Shown: positions 25,909 to 34,005 of the stretch, one piece after another
Layout of the letters: each line of letters starts with the position of its first letter
Numbering within the stretch: position 1 is the stretch's first letter
From: [Clostridium] clostridioforme AGR2157
Lineage (GTDB): Bacteria; Bacillota; Clostridia; Lachnospirales; Lachnospiraceae
Reading direction: 5' to 3'
Assembly (NCBI RefSeq): GCF_000424325.1
Contig: NZ_AUJR01000037.1
Location: 1-55,163 of the forward strand
DNA length: 55,163 nucleotides
Program-made: the position numbers and the translations under genes
The notes under the pieces: generated by a model
Database searches by the model: none
What the model was told of the DNA's origin: nothing
The model's input: only the letters and a program-made list of their open reading frames with translations

Positions 25909-26883
25909 TTATAAATATCCCTTATCCTTTGCCCATTCAACTGACAGCCTGATTCCGGTATCCAGATTAATTTGAGGTGCGTATCCCAATACCCTGCATG
26001 CCTTGCCGATATCACAGGAATGGTCCTTTGCCAGAAAGTCGATTCTGCCTTTATTAACAAAACCAGCTTTTTTAAACATAACCTTTGATATTCCATCAAT
26101 CACATTTGCCAGACATACAGACAATGTATATCCTATATTCATATGGATCAGACTGCTTCCTGTATGTTTAGCAATACACTCCAGATATTCCCTGGCTGTA
26201 CAGTCTTGTTCTGCGCCTAAATTGAAGATTTCATTATACGCATTTTCATTCAGGACAGACAGTATGAACCCATCAACAATATCAGACACATAAGTAGGAT
26301 GAAGGTACGCTTTTCCATTTGTAGTCAGAACAAACCTCTTCTTTTTAATGTTTCTGTATAGAACAGTTCTTCTCACGTCACCTGCTCCATAAACAAAGCA
26401 AGGCCTCAAAATTGTATATGGTATCTTATTCCTGCATCTTTGTATAATCTCCTGTTCCGCAAGCATTTTCGTTTCACTGTAGGGGTTAGTGGGATGATAG
26501 GGGGCGTCTTCCGCTACATTCCGTCCTTCCAAACCGGTGACAAATGGCGTGCTGCAGAAAATGAACTGTTTAACTTTATGCTTAATGGCCAGTTCAGCTA
26601 ATTTTATTGTGGCAAGACAATTTACCTTGTAGTAGTATTCATAAGGTATCCCATAATGCCCTAATTGAGCCGCCACATGTATTACCACATCTATTCCCTG
26701 CATCTGGTCATCTATAGTTTCAATCTCCTGCAAGTCACAGATGATATTCTCCACTGGTTTTGAAAACTCTTCATCGGAAATTTTCTTTCTGGTTACACAT
26801 ACCACTTCATTCCCATTTATCAGCAGCGCTTCTGTGAGATGTTTCCCTATGAATCCAGTTGCCCCTGTAACTAGTAAACGCAT
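25909..26883 (-). CDS. NAD-dependent epimerase/dehydratase (extended SDR)
   Basis: 324 aa. N-terminal TGATGFIGKHL binds NAD(P); the catalytic Tyr-Lys pair is in NPYSETKMLAE and the Ser region in FIFCSTPFVTG. The C-terminal substrate part (from about 200) is short and not specific for one sugar. It probably epimerises, dehydrates or reduces a nucleotide sugar; the ugd product UDP-glucuronate is one possible substrate, but polyprenyl or steroid-like substrates are also known for this SDR type. GGAGGT precedes ATG 26883, which overlaps the GT4 stop by 13 bases. Confidence 0.85.
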   Translation of the reverse strand: MRLLVTGATGFIGKHLTEALLINGNEVVCVTRKKISDEEFSKPVENIICDLQEIETIDDQMQGIDVVIHVAAQLGHYGIPYEYYYKVNCLATIKLAELAIKHKVKQFIFCSTPFVTGLEGRNVAEDAPYHPTNPYSETKMLAEQEIIQRCRNKIPYTILRPCFVYGAGDVRRTVLYRNIKKKRFVLTTNGKAYLHPTYVSDIVDGFILSVLNENAYNEIFNLGAEQDCTAREYLECIAKHTGSSLIHMNIGYTLSVCLANVIDGISKVMFKKAGFVNKGRIDFLAKDHSCDIGKACRVLGYAPQINLDTGIRLSVEWAKDKGYL

Positions 26884-28037
26884 CCTGGCGTACCTCCATC
26901 TATCATTTTGTCCAGCTTGTCCACCGTCTCAACCATTCTGTCCCAGGAAAACCGGTACGCGTCTTTTCGTACATTTTCCGTGAATTCTTCCGCTCTTCCT
27001 TCTTTAAAATAGCGGATTACCGCCTCTGCCAATTCTGCATGGTTCCCAGCTTCCACCACGTATCCGGTTTTTCCATCCTGGACCACGTCAGGCAGCCCGC
27101 CCACATTGGTAACCACCACTGGTTTTTCAAATCCGAAGGCAATCTGCACGATTCCGCTCTGTGTGGCGCTTTCATAAGGCAGGATAACTAAATCACAGGC
27201 TGAAAAGTATGGTTCAACCTCCTGGTCAGGTATGTAACCATCACATATTCTTATATAGTCTGCCATGGAGTTTTCATCAATCAACTCCAAATAGCTTTCC
27301 CTGTCACTGCCAAAATCCCCCACAATCAACAGCTTTACCCGTTCACACGATTCAACCACGGCGGGCAACGCTCTTATAAGATGCTTCAGACCTTTATATT
27401 CCCTTATGAAACCAAAGAACAGCAGCACTTTATCCCTGTTATCAATACCCAGCCGTTTTCTGCTTTCTTCCCTGGTAAGATTACTGAATTTGAACGCATT
27501 ATAAGTGGGATGGACTGTCTGCTTATACAGGGCATCCGGAATCATCTGAAGTAAATCCGCTGCATCCTTTTTTGATTGGACGATGAATCCGTTTCCTCTG
27601 GACAGTACTATTTGGGTTAAGAATCTGTCTCCCGGGAAATGTTCATGGGGTAATACATTATGACACACAAACAGTATTCTGCACCTTTTTAACAGCCAGG
27701 CCAACGCCAAATAACAGGGGGTAAAATATGGATGCCACCATTGAATGATAATCAGATCCGGCTTTAGCTGTTTGATTTTTTTGCTGCACTCAATCCAATT
27801 CCAGGGAGCAGCCGTGTGAATCCAGTATTTGGTCCCTTTTATTTTGAAACTGTCATTGCTGTAATCCTTCTGTTCCTTCCGAAAAAGGAATCGGGGATAC
27901 TGCAGCCGGTAGGACACCATTTCAACCTGGTAATTTCCAGAAAGGGCACGGCACATAAGACTGGTGTAATGTGAAATTCCGCCTTTATACGGATAAACAG
28001 GGCCAATGAGAACAACTCGTTTCCTATCATCATTCAT
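26871..28037 (-). CDS. Glycosyltransferase family 4
   Basis: 388 aa GT-B fold enzyme that adds a sugar from a nucleotide donor on the cytoplasmic side. N-terminal VVLIGPVYPYKGGISHY is the acceptor-side glycine loop; the C-terminal donor site has YEPYFSACDLVILPYESAT followed by SGIVQIAFGFEKPVVVTNVG, the E-x7-E-like region. ATG 28037 is chosen because GAGGGGG is six bases upstream; it overlaps the GT2 stop. Further upstream ATGs at 28043 and 28070 are possible but poorly spaced. Confidence 0.9.
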   Translation of the reverse strand: MNDDRKRVVLIGPVYPYKGGISHYTSLMCRALSGNYQVEMVSYRLQYPRFLFRKEQKDYSNDSFKIKGTKYWIHTAAPWNWIECSKKIKQLKPDLIIIQWWHPYFTPCYLALAWLLKRCRILFVCHNVLPHEHFPGDRFLTQIVLSRGNGFIVQSKKDAADLLQMIPDALYKQTVHPTYNAFKFSNLTREESRKRLGIDNRDKVLLFFGFIREYKGLKHLIRALPAVVESCERVKLLIVGDFGSDRESYLELIDENSMADYIRICDGYIPDQEVEPYFSACDLVILPYESATQSGIVQIAFGFEKPVVVTNVGGLPDVVQDGKTGYVVEAGNHAELAEAVIRYFKEGRAEEFTENVRKDAYRFSWDRMVETVDKLDKMIDGGTPGCVY

Positions 28038-29040
28038 GGGCATCCCCCTCTGCTTCTCCTGTTCCTTCACTGTGTTCCTTTATTTCTCTTTTGCTTCTTA
28101 AGATATCATATTCAATCCGCCTGACATGATATTGGGTGTCCTCCAACAACTTCTTGTTGGATGCAAGTACATCTCCTAAAAGTCCCATCATCAGTGTGAG
28201 GAATCCAATTATGATTAACGTACATGCTAAAATCAGGGACTGCACATGTCCGGTTCCCGCACCCTGAAAATAGAAAACCAAAAAACGGATTCCAATCATT
28301 GCACCGGTTAATATGGGGGGAATGCACAAAAATGTAAAACATTTTAACGGCTTGTACATCATATAAGCCCTGATGATTGTAATCATGGATTTTTTTACAT
28401 ACCCCCATATGCTGTTAAACAGCCTGGAGGGACGCAGTTCTCCGTTGGTCCTTACAGGTACGCTTGTCATCGGTATCTTTTCCCTGCCGGCCTGTACAAT
28501 GGTCTCCAACGTATATGTATAGTCATTAACTACATTCATCCTCATGGCCGCTTCCCTGCTGTATGCCCGAAATCCACTGGGGGCATCTGGAATCTGAGTA
28601 TTGGAAGCTTTCCTCACTACCCAGCTTCCAAAATGCTGCAGCTTTTTCTTAACAGGGGAAAAATGTTCTGTTTTATCAATGGGTCTTGCTCCCACCACAA
28701 TATCGGCCTCTCCCCGAAGAATAGGCTCTATCAGTTTGCTGATATCCTCTGCGCAATACTGGTTATCAGCATCTGTATTCACGATAATATCTGCCCCTTT
28801 GCTGAGACATCCATCTATCCCAGCCATAAAGCCTTTCGCAAGGCCTTTATTTTGCTTGAAATTCACAACATAGTTTACGCCCCACTGCCTGGCCACCTGA
28901 AGGGTAGCATCCCTGCTTCCGTCATTTATGATTAGGTATTCGATACAATCTATTCCCTCAAGTTTCCCAGGCAATGCGTCCAATGCAATGTTTAATGTTT
29001 CCGCCTCGTTATAACAAGGCATCTGAATGATTAGCTTCAT
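28030..29040 (-). CDS. Glycosyltransferase family 2, polyprenyl-phosphate sugar synthase-like
   Basis: 336 aa. GT-A domain (1-220) with MPCYNEAETL, INDGSRDAT, the metal-binding NTDADNQY and PDAPSGFRAYSREA; two membrane helices follow (about 240-262 and 273-298), then a basic/acidic tail. This order matches dolichyl-phosphate-mannose synthase/GtrB relatives, which make polyprenyl-phosphate sugars for GT-C enzymes. Two GT-C-like proteins and a flippase-like protein in the same operon support that reading. The ribosome site is weak (GATGGGAT). It lies 23 bases after the GT-C-like gene at 29064. Confidence 0.87.
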   Translation of the reverse strand: MKLIIQMPCYNEAETLNIALDALPGKLEGIDCIEYLIINDGSRDATLQVARQWGVNYVVNFKQNKGLAKGFMAGIDGCLSKGADIIVNTDADNQYCAEDISKLIEPILRGEADIVVGARPIDKTEHFSPVKKKLQHFGSWVVRKASNTQIPDAPSGFRAYSREAAMRMNVVNDYTYTLETIVQAGREKIPMTSVPVRTNGELRPSRLFNSIWGYVKKSMITIIRAYMMYKPLKCFTFLCIPPILTGAMIGIRFLVFYFQGAGTGHVQSLILACTLIIIGFLTLMMGLLGDVLASNKKLLEDTQYHVRRIEYDILRSKREIKEHSEGTGEAEGDAHE

Positions 29041-29063
29041 AAATTTATCCCATCGTATTTTTC

Positions 29064-30767
29064 TTATTTCTCAATGTAATACACTTCAAAATGGGCGGAC
29101 TCCCTTTTCATCCCATATGTCTGACCTAATTCCTTTGAAAAGATATCCCATCTGCTGGTAACCACAATATCTTGCTGTGTCACAGCCCTTATGCTTCCAT
29201 ACTGTTCCTTTAATACGTGAACAGGTATCTCTTTCAGACAGAATTGAAGCAGGTCCACATATCCGTAACCATCTGAATATAGAAAAACAATCCTTTCATA
29301 TTCTCCAGCCATGTCTTTTATTTGCTCTGCAATAATGATGTCCTGATAATTATCCCTGTTATATTTGTAATTCATCCGGCTGCATACATCCATTCCCAGC
29401 CCCCATTGAATCACAGCCCATACGAAAGCCAAGTACAGAAACCGTTCTCTGCGTCTCACGATCCACAGCACACCGGCCATGGTTAATCCAAAAAACACTC
29501 CTCCCAGATATACATTTTTAGTAAAGGCAAACACTCTGTTTGACGAAAATTCCAGGGCGTACGCCACAGCCGGAATAGAATGCCTGTAAATTCCATAGGC
29601 GCCAGATGAACTGATCTTCCAATTGACAAGATACATCATAACGCTTTGGAAACATATGATTCCAAAGCTCCCTTTCCACAGACCCGGGCTATGAACCATT
29701 GCCGTCAGTCCTGTTCCGATAAGGATTGGAAGAAGTATCTCGCTGTAACGCCCGTATATGACACCATCCGCACGTGGAGTATCAATCATGAACAGAGACA
29801 CTATGCCAAGGGTAAACAATGCTGACAGCAAAATAAAACGCGCAGCAGCCATTTTATGCCTTATACCGCAGGCAGTCATGGAATATACAGACATTATTCC
29901 CCAGTAAAACAAACCTCCAGTAGCACTTCCCAAATAAAACAGCTTACCGCCTAAGGAACAGATGAAATCAGCCATCCCCTTAACAGTTGTCAGTTTTCCC
30001 AGCTTTTCAATCTGGCCGCTAAAATCATTTAAGGCTGCCAGTGAACCTCCTGACACATTATAAATCTCGTCCATATAGCTGTTCTTATATCCCACCCCTG
30101 CAATAATAAGAATTCCATAGGCCAATGCTCCTGTCAGTACATAAGCACGTATTTCTTTATTCCTTATCGCTTCCCAAACCAATACCAACCATAGCGCTAT
30201 TCCAATTCCAAGAGTTCTCATGTGTACAAAATACAGGCCGGCAGATATTGCTGCCATTGCTCCCATGTAATAGGCGCTTGGCTTTTGGAAAAACATCAGG
30301 ACTGAGACAATAAGCAGAAGGTACAGCAATACAAGAAGGATTTCTGGCAGCGTTGTCTGCGCATATACCATAAAAGACGAGTAGAGAACGGCCAGTCCTG
30401 AAAACAAGGTCATGAAGGGGCATACAGGGGCATGAAACAGGATTCCCAAAATTTTTTTTAGAATCACATAACACCAGACCATCAGTATGAAATTTATACT
30501 TACAGCTATTCTGTACAAAACAACAGGATTGGAACACCATTTAAGCAGTGGCGCCATAAGCATCCCATATCCAAAAGAATAATATGGATGGATGCCTGAA
30601 ACCGCATTCCAGTCATACCCCAGCAGCCTGGCCCCATGACTCCAATACCCGAATTCATCTGGAAAACGGATTGGTCCGAACAGCTTTCCTATTCCATGCA
30701 TATAAACGGATAACAGGATAAGAAAAAAACAAAATTCCATACACGCTTCTGCTTTTCCCTTTTTCAT
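29064..30767 (-). CDS. Multi-spanning membrane protein, GT-C glycosyltransferase-like
   Basis: 567 aa with about 11 membrane helices and a C-terminal outside domain of some 80 residues. The first outside loop carries RFPDEFGYWSHGARLL, with a D-E pair in the GT-C catalytic position, and the second part has GDWN-like HPYYSFGYGMLMAPLL. It is a candidate for using the lipid-linked sugar made by the neighbouring GT2. Assignment to a CAZy family is not possible by eye. It is the first enzyme gene of the operon, 87 bases after the secreted protein, with a stem-loop in between. Confidence 0.7.
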   Translation of the reverse strand: MKKGKAEACMEFCFFLILLSVYMHGIGKLFGPIRFPDEFGYWSHGARLLGYDWNAVSGIHPYYSFGYGMLMAPLLKWCSNPVVLYRIAVSINFILMVWCYVILKKILGILFHAPVCPFMTLFSGLAVLYSSFMVYAQTTLPEILLVLLYLLLIVSVLMFFQKPSAYYMGAMAAISAGLYFVHMRTLGIGIALWLVLVWEAIRNKEIRAYVLTGALAYGILIIAGVGYKNSYMDEIYNVSGGSLAALNDFSGQIEKLGKLTTVKGMADFICSLGGKLFYLGSATGGLFYWGIMSVYSMTACGIRHKMAAARFILLSALFTLGIVSLFMIDTPRADGVIYGRYSEILLPILIGTGLTAMVHSPGLWKGSFGIICFQSVMMYLVNWKISSSGAYGIYRHSIPAVAYALEFSSNRVFAFTKNVYLGGVFFGLTMAGVLWIVRRRERFLYLAFVWAVIQWGLGMDVCSRMNYKYNRDNYQDIIIAEQIKDMAGEYERIVFLYSDGYGYVDLLQFCLKEIPVHVLKEQYGSIRAVTQQDIVVTSRWDIFSKELGQTYGMKRESAHFEVYYIEK

Positions 30768-30796
30768 AATTTAATCCTAATCCAGCTTTTTGCAAA

Positions 30797-30828
30797 GAAA
30801 TAGCTAGCAGTTACCCACTAACTATTTC
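30797..30828 (-). promoter_or_regulatory. Intercistronic stem-loop
   Basis: GAAATAGTTAG / CTAGCTATTTC (minus strand, 10 of 11 paired) with a 10-base loop, followed only by CTTTG. It lies between the secreted protein and the membrane enzymes; it could partly end transcription or protect the upstream mRNA so that the secreted protein is made in excess. Confidence 0.5.
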
Positions 30829-30854
30829 CCCACAGAAGCCTATGCGAATTTTTA

Positions 30855-31652
30855 TTATCTGTAAGCTGCGAAGCTGCCTGACGGTCCCTTTACCAGAGTA
30901 AATGTCCCGTAAACATCTGTTGAAAATGTCATAGTATCACTATCATCATCCGTATCAACAATCACTGAAGTGGTGCCATCTGACTGGACAAAGATTAATG
31001 CATATTCATAACCATCTGTTTTAAAATTAGCTGGAATACCAATTTTAAATTCAATGGGTCTGGCAGCCTTCACTACTTTGGTAAAATTATTATTAGCATC
31101 AGAAGTTCCAATCCATATATCCAGTGCCGGTCCCGAAACAACCTCCGGTGAAATTGCCTTCATCTCTTCCAGCTTTTTCATCATACATGCCTTGGAATCC
31201 TCACCGCACACACTGTTTTCAATAACAGCGAATGGTTTCTGATTCGCCCCCGCGCCAACAGCTGCGGCTACATCCGAGTAAGGTGTCGTCACTATAACCC
31301 CGGCAACTGAATTTGCTGAATAACGTCCGGCAACCGTTGTAAACACCTTTACTCCACTCACCATAACACTGTCCAAAGCTGATGATGTACTACTACTATT
31401 GGTTGTTACAGCGCTTCCTGAACCGGAACCTCCGCCTGACGATGAGCCTGAACCGCTTGGTACATCAGGAACGTCCGGTGTATCCGGCACATCGGGCTTA
31501 TCTGGCGTATCCGGCGTATCCTTTGTCCCACCACTGATTTTGGAACTGAATATAGCTCCGGGATTAGCGTGAGCTACCAAAACTGGTGACACAGCCAGAA
31601 CACCCATTAAAGAAAACGTCATCGCCTTTTTTAGCAAAAGCTTTTTTCTCAT
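30855..31652 (-). CDS. Secreted protein with Pro-Asp and Ser/Thr/Gly linkers
   Basis: 265 aa. Signal peptide (1-29, ending LVAHA|NPG), then a repetitive P-D-x-P/T linker (about 45-66), a Ser/Gly/Thr-rich stretch (67-92, SGSGSSSGGGSGSGS then TTNSSSTSS) and a folded C-terminal domain (95-265) with one Cys pair candidate (CGEDSKACMM). No sorting signal, membrane anchor or enzyme motif is seen. Its own promoter precedes it and the glycan operon follows on the same strand, so it may be the acceptor of the glycan: the Ser/Thr stretch is a plausible O-glycosylation target (inference). AGGAGGAAAAGGA precedes ATG 31652. Confidence 0.75.
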   Translation of the reverse strand: MRKKLLLKKAMTFSLMGVLAVSPVLVAHANPGAIFSSKISGGTKDTPDTPDKPDVPDTPDVPDVPSGSGSSSGGGSGSGSAVTTNSSSTSSALDSVMVSGVKVFTTVAGRYSANSVAGVIVTTPYSDVAAAVGAGANQKPFAVIENSVCGEDSKACMMKKLEEMKAISPEVVSGPALDIWIGTSDANNNFTKVVKAARPIEFKIGIPANFKTDGYEYALIFVQSDGTTSVIVDTDDDSDTMTFSTDVYGTFTLVKGPSGSFAAYR

Positions 31653-31754
31653 TCCTTTTCCTCCTGCTCTTTTTCTATAGTCACACAGAATCTCTCATAC
31701 AAGGCTTCTTTTATTCTGTGACATGACTACCGAAAGTACATAATTACATTGGTC

Positions 31755-31783
31755 ATTATATAACACTTTTCAGTTGTTGTCTA
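31755..31783 (-). promoter_or_regulatory. Sigma-A promoter of the secreted protein and glycan operon
   Basis: Minus strand TAGACA (-35, 31778-31783), 17-base spacer, perfect TATAAT (-10, 31755-31760). The leader then contains an inverted repeat ATTCTGTG/CAGAATC-type pair (31684-31691 and 31713-31720). The divergent XRE gene starts 70 bases upstream. Confidence 0.7.
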
Positions 31784-31853
31784 TAACTACTATTAAGTTT
31801 TTTATAATTTTTCTTAAATTGCTAATATTAATCCCAGAAGGTGGTAAACAATT

Positions 31854-32201
31854 ATGAAGAATCTAAAAAAACTACGAACTGGCAGGCATCTAAGCCAGCT
31901 GAAGCTTGCAGAACTTTTCCATATCAGCCAACAGTCTGTTTGGAAATATGAAAATGACCTGGCACAGCCTGATCTGGAACTAATCATTGCATTTGCTAAC
32001 TTTTTCAATACATCTATTGATTATCTTGTGGGAAATACGAATAATCCAAGAAAGTATGAAACCCTGTCTGAAACAGAGCTAAATGAAGATGAACTGGCAC
32101 ATTTACGTTTATATCGTTCCTCTGCTCCAGAGGTAAAAAAGCTGTCAGAACAAATGATGCAGCTGTATTCTGATATACAGAATCGTTCCGGAAAAGAATG
32201 A
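31854..32201 (+). CDS. XRE-family transcriptional regulator
   Basis: 115 aa. N-terminal helix-turn-helix (1-62): LKKLRTGRHLSQLKLAELFH, ISQQSVWKYENDLAQPD and FNTSIDYLVGNT, the standard Cro/CI-like pattern; the C-terminal 50 residues are charged and helical. It diverges from the secreted protein/glycan operon with 201 bases between, so it is the natural candidate to control that operon and itself. AGAAGGTGG precedes ATG 31854. A bidirectional terminator follows at 32237. Confidence 0.88.
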   Translation: MKNLKKLRTGRHLSQLKLAELFHISQQSVWKYENDLAQPDLELIIAFANFFNTSIDYLVGNTNNPRKYETLSETELNEDELAHLRLYRSSAPEVKKLSEQMMQLYSDIQNRSGKE

Positions 32202-32236
32202 CGCTATCAGTGCCGCTTACAAATCTGTTCAGAATT

Positions 32237-32277
32237 AAAAAGAGACACCAAAATGATTCATTTTGATGTCTCTTTTT
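32237..32277. terminator. Bidirectional terminator
   Basis: AAAAAGAGACACCAAAA pairs with TTTTGATGTCTCTTTTT (one mismatch) around a 7-base loop, so T-runs occur on both strands. It ends the plus-strand XRE gene and the minus-strand sugar transporter operon. It is almost the same as the element at 19766-19804. Confidence 0.9.
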
Positions 32278-32288
32278 AAAAATGTTCT

Positions 32289-33107
32289 TTATTTAACTGC
32301 CCCAGTAATTCCTTCAACAAAGTTCTTCTGCAAGGCAAAGAATACGATAGCGGTAGGGATTGTTGTAATCAATACCGCAAGCATCAGCATACCATAATCC
32401 GTTACATAGCCGGCAATCAGATTTGAAATCAGCATAGGCATGGTCTGTGTGGCACCGTCAGACATAATAACCTTTGCCCATAAGTAGTTGTTCCAAGCAT
32501 TCATAAAGGTAACAACAGCCGTTGCAGCATAAGTAGATTTCATTGTCGGCATGAACATCCGGTAGAAAATCTGGAACTCACTCAAGCCATCGATGCGGGC
32601 CGCCTTTACAATCTCATCCGGAAATGCCATTGCACCGGTTCTGAACATCATGATTAGTAACGGTGTTGCCAGTGACGGAAGCATGAATCCAATCGTGGAA
32701 TTTAACAACCCCACCTTTGAATATATCTGAAACAGCGGTACCATCAGAGCTACGAAGGGAATCATCATTGTGCAGATAATCACTTTATACACAATCGTCT
32801 TCATCTTATCCTTGTAAATAACAAAAGCATATCCGGCAAGCGAGCTGATAATTAGTGCCGCAACCGTAATTAAGACCGTGTACTTACAGGAATTCCAAAA
32901 ATTACGCCACAACGGCTGTGCAGCGATCAAATTCTTGTAATTTTCAATCAAAAAAGTACCTGGAGTCAGTTTCCCGGCGAGAACGTCAACGCTCTTGTTC
33001 GTTGCAGCCAAAAGCATCCATACAAGAGGGAATACGGAAACGATACTACAAACAATCAAAAAAATGTATATTAATCCATATTTAAATTTACTAGTCAGAA
33101 TCTCCAC
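32289..33107 (-). CDS. Carbohydrate ABC transporter permease (MalG/LacG type)
   Basis: 272 aa with six membrane helices; the EAA loop that contacts the ATPase reads VKAARIDGLSEFQIFYRMFM. The protein ends with a basic VEGITGAVK tail typical of CUT1 MalG-like subunits. It pairs with the permease encoded upstream, overlapping it by 17 bases, and is the last gene of the lacZ operon before the terminator. No ATPase gene is in the window, so a shared MsmK-type ATPase elsewhere is expected. Confidence 0.92.
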   Translation of the reverse strand: MEILTSKFKYGLIYIFLIVCSIVSVFPLVWMLLAATNKSVDVLAGKLTPGTFLIENYKNLIAAQPLWRNFWNSCKYTVLITVAALIISSLAGYAFVIYKDKMKTIVYKVIICTMMIPFVALMVPLFQIYSKVGLLNSTIGFMLPSLATPLLIMMFRTGAMAFPDEIVKAARIDGLSEFQIFYRMFMPTMKSTYAATAVVTFMNAWNNYLWAKVIMSDGATQTMPMLISNLIAGYVTDYGMLMLAVLITTIPTAIVFFALQKNFVEGITGAVK

Positions 33108-33981
33108 CTACTTTCATCTGAATAAGAGACAGCGCTGCAACGAGAACAAGGATAATAAATGCCATGGCTGATGTATAGCCAAAGTTTGGAACGCCAAGGA
33201 ATGCCTTATTGTAAATATAATGCGACATCGTAATGGTTGCGTTGCCAGGTCCGCCTTTCGTCAGATTCATGGACTCATCAAACAACTGCAGCGTACCATT
33301 AATAGACATAATTGCTGTCATCAAGATGGTTGGCTTCAAAAGCGGCACCGTAATACTCTTGAAGGTCTGAAACGCATTGGCCCCGTCAATTTTGGCTGCT
33401 TCATATACGGAATATTCGATATTCTGCAGGCCTGCCAGATAGAATACCATATTGTATCCAGTCCAACGCCAGATTAATGCAATAATGATAATAACTTTTG
33501 CAGCAGTGGCATTCGAAAGGAAATTATATGCAGTATCGATGATACCAAGTTTAATAAGAACAAGGTTAATGAAGCCATCTGTTGCAAATAAGGAACGGAA
33601 AATAATTGCATAGGCCACCAGAGACGTTGCACATGGCAGGAAGATTGCCGTTCTGAACAGTCCGCGTGCCTTAATCTTCCTGTCATTCAATATGGATGCC
33701 AGAATGAGTGCAAGCACTAACATGATGGGCACCTGAACAATCAAATAGATGATGCAGTTTTTCATGGACTGTATAAAAACGGTATCCTGAAATATTCGTA
33801 TGTAGTTTGACAAGCCAGTCCAAGTCAAGTTTATGCCGGAACCTGTCTTAAAAGATGTAATGAATGCTTTAAACGTTGGAAATATGCTTAATCCGCAAAT
33901 TAAGAGCAATGCAGGTGTAAGAAATCCCCATCCAACCAGTCTCCGTCTCTGCTCCATAGACATTTTCTTTTTATTTGTCAT
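33091..33981 (-). CDS. Carbohydrate ABC transporter permease (MalF/LacF type)
   Basis: 296 aa with six membrane helices, beginning with a basic tail. The EAA loop is YEAAKIDGANAFQTFKSITV, followed by PLLKPTIL as in CUT1 MalF-like subunits. The ATG at 33981 is preferred (AAGGTG six bases upstream) over the GTG at 33990, which lies within the ribosome site. It forms the channel with the downstream permease. Confidence 0.92.
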   Translation of the reverse strand: MTNKKKMSMEQRRRLVGWGFLTPALLLICGLSIFPTFKAFITSFKTGSGINLTWTGLSNYIRIFQDTVFIQSMKNCIIYLIVQVPIMLVLALILASILNDRKIKARGLFRTAIFLPCATSLVAYAIIFRSLFATDGFINLVLIKLGIIDTAYNFLSNATAAKVIIIIALIWRWTGYNMVFYLAGLQNIEYSVYEAAKIDGANAFQTFKSITVPLLKPTILMTAIMSINGTLQLFDESMNLTKGGPGNATITMSHYIYNKAFLGVPNFGYTSAMAFIILVLVAALSLIQMKVGGDSD

Positions 33982-34005
33982 ACTATTCACCTTCTACTTG
34001 GAGAA

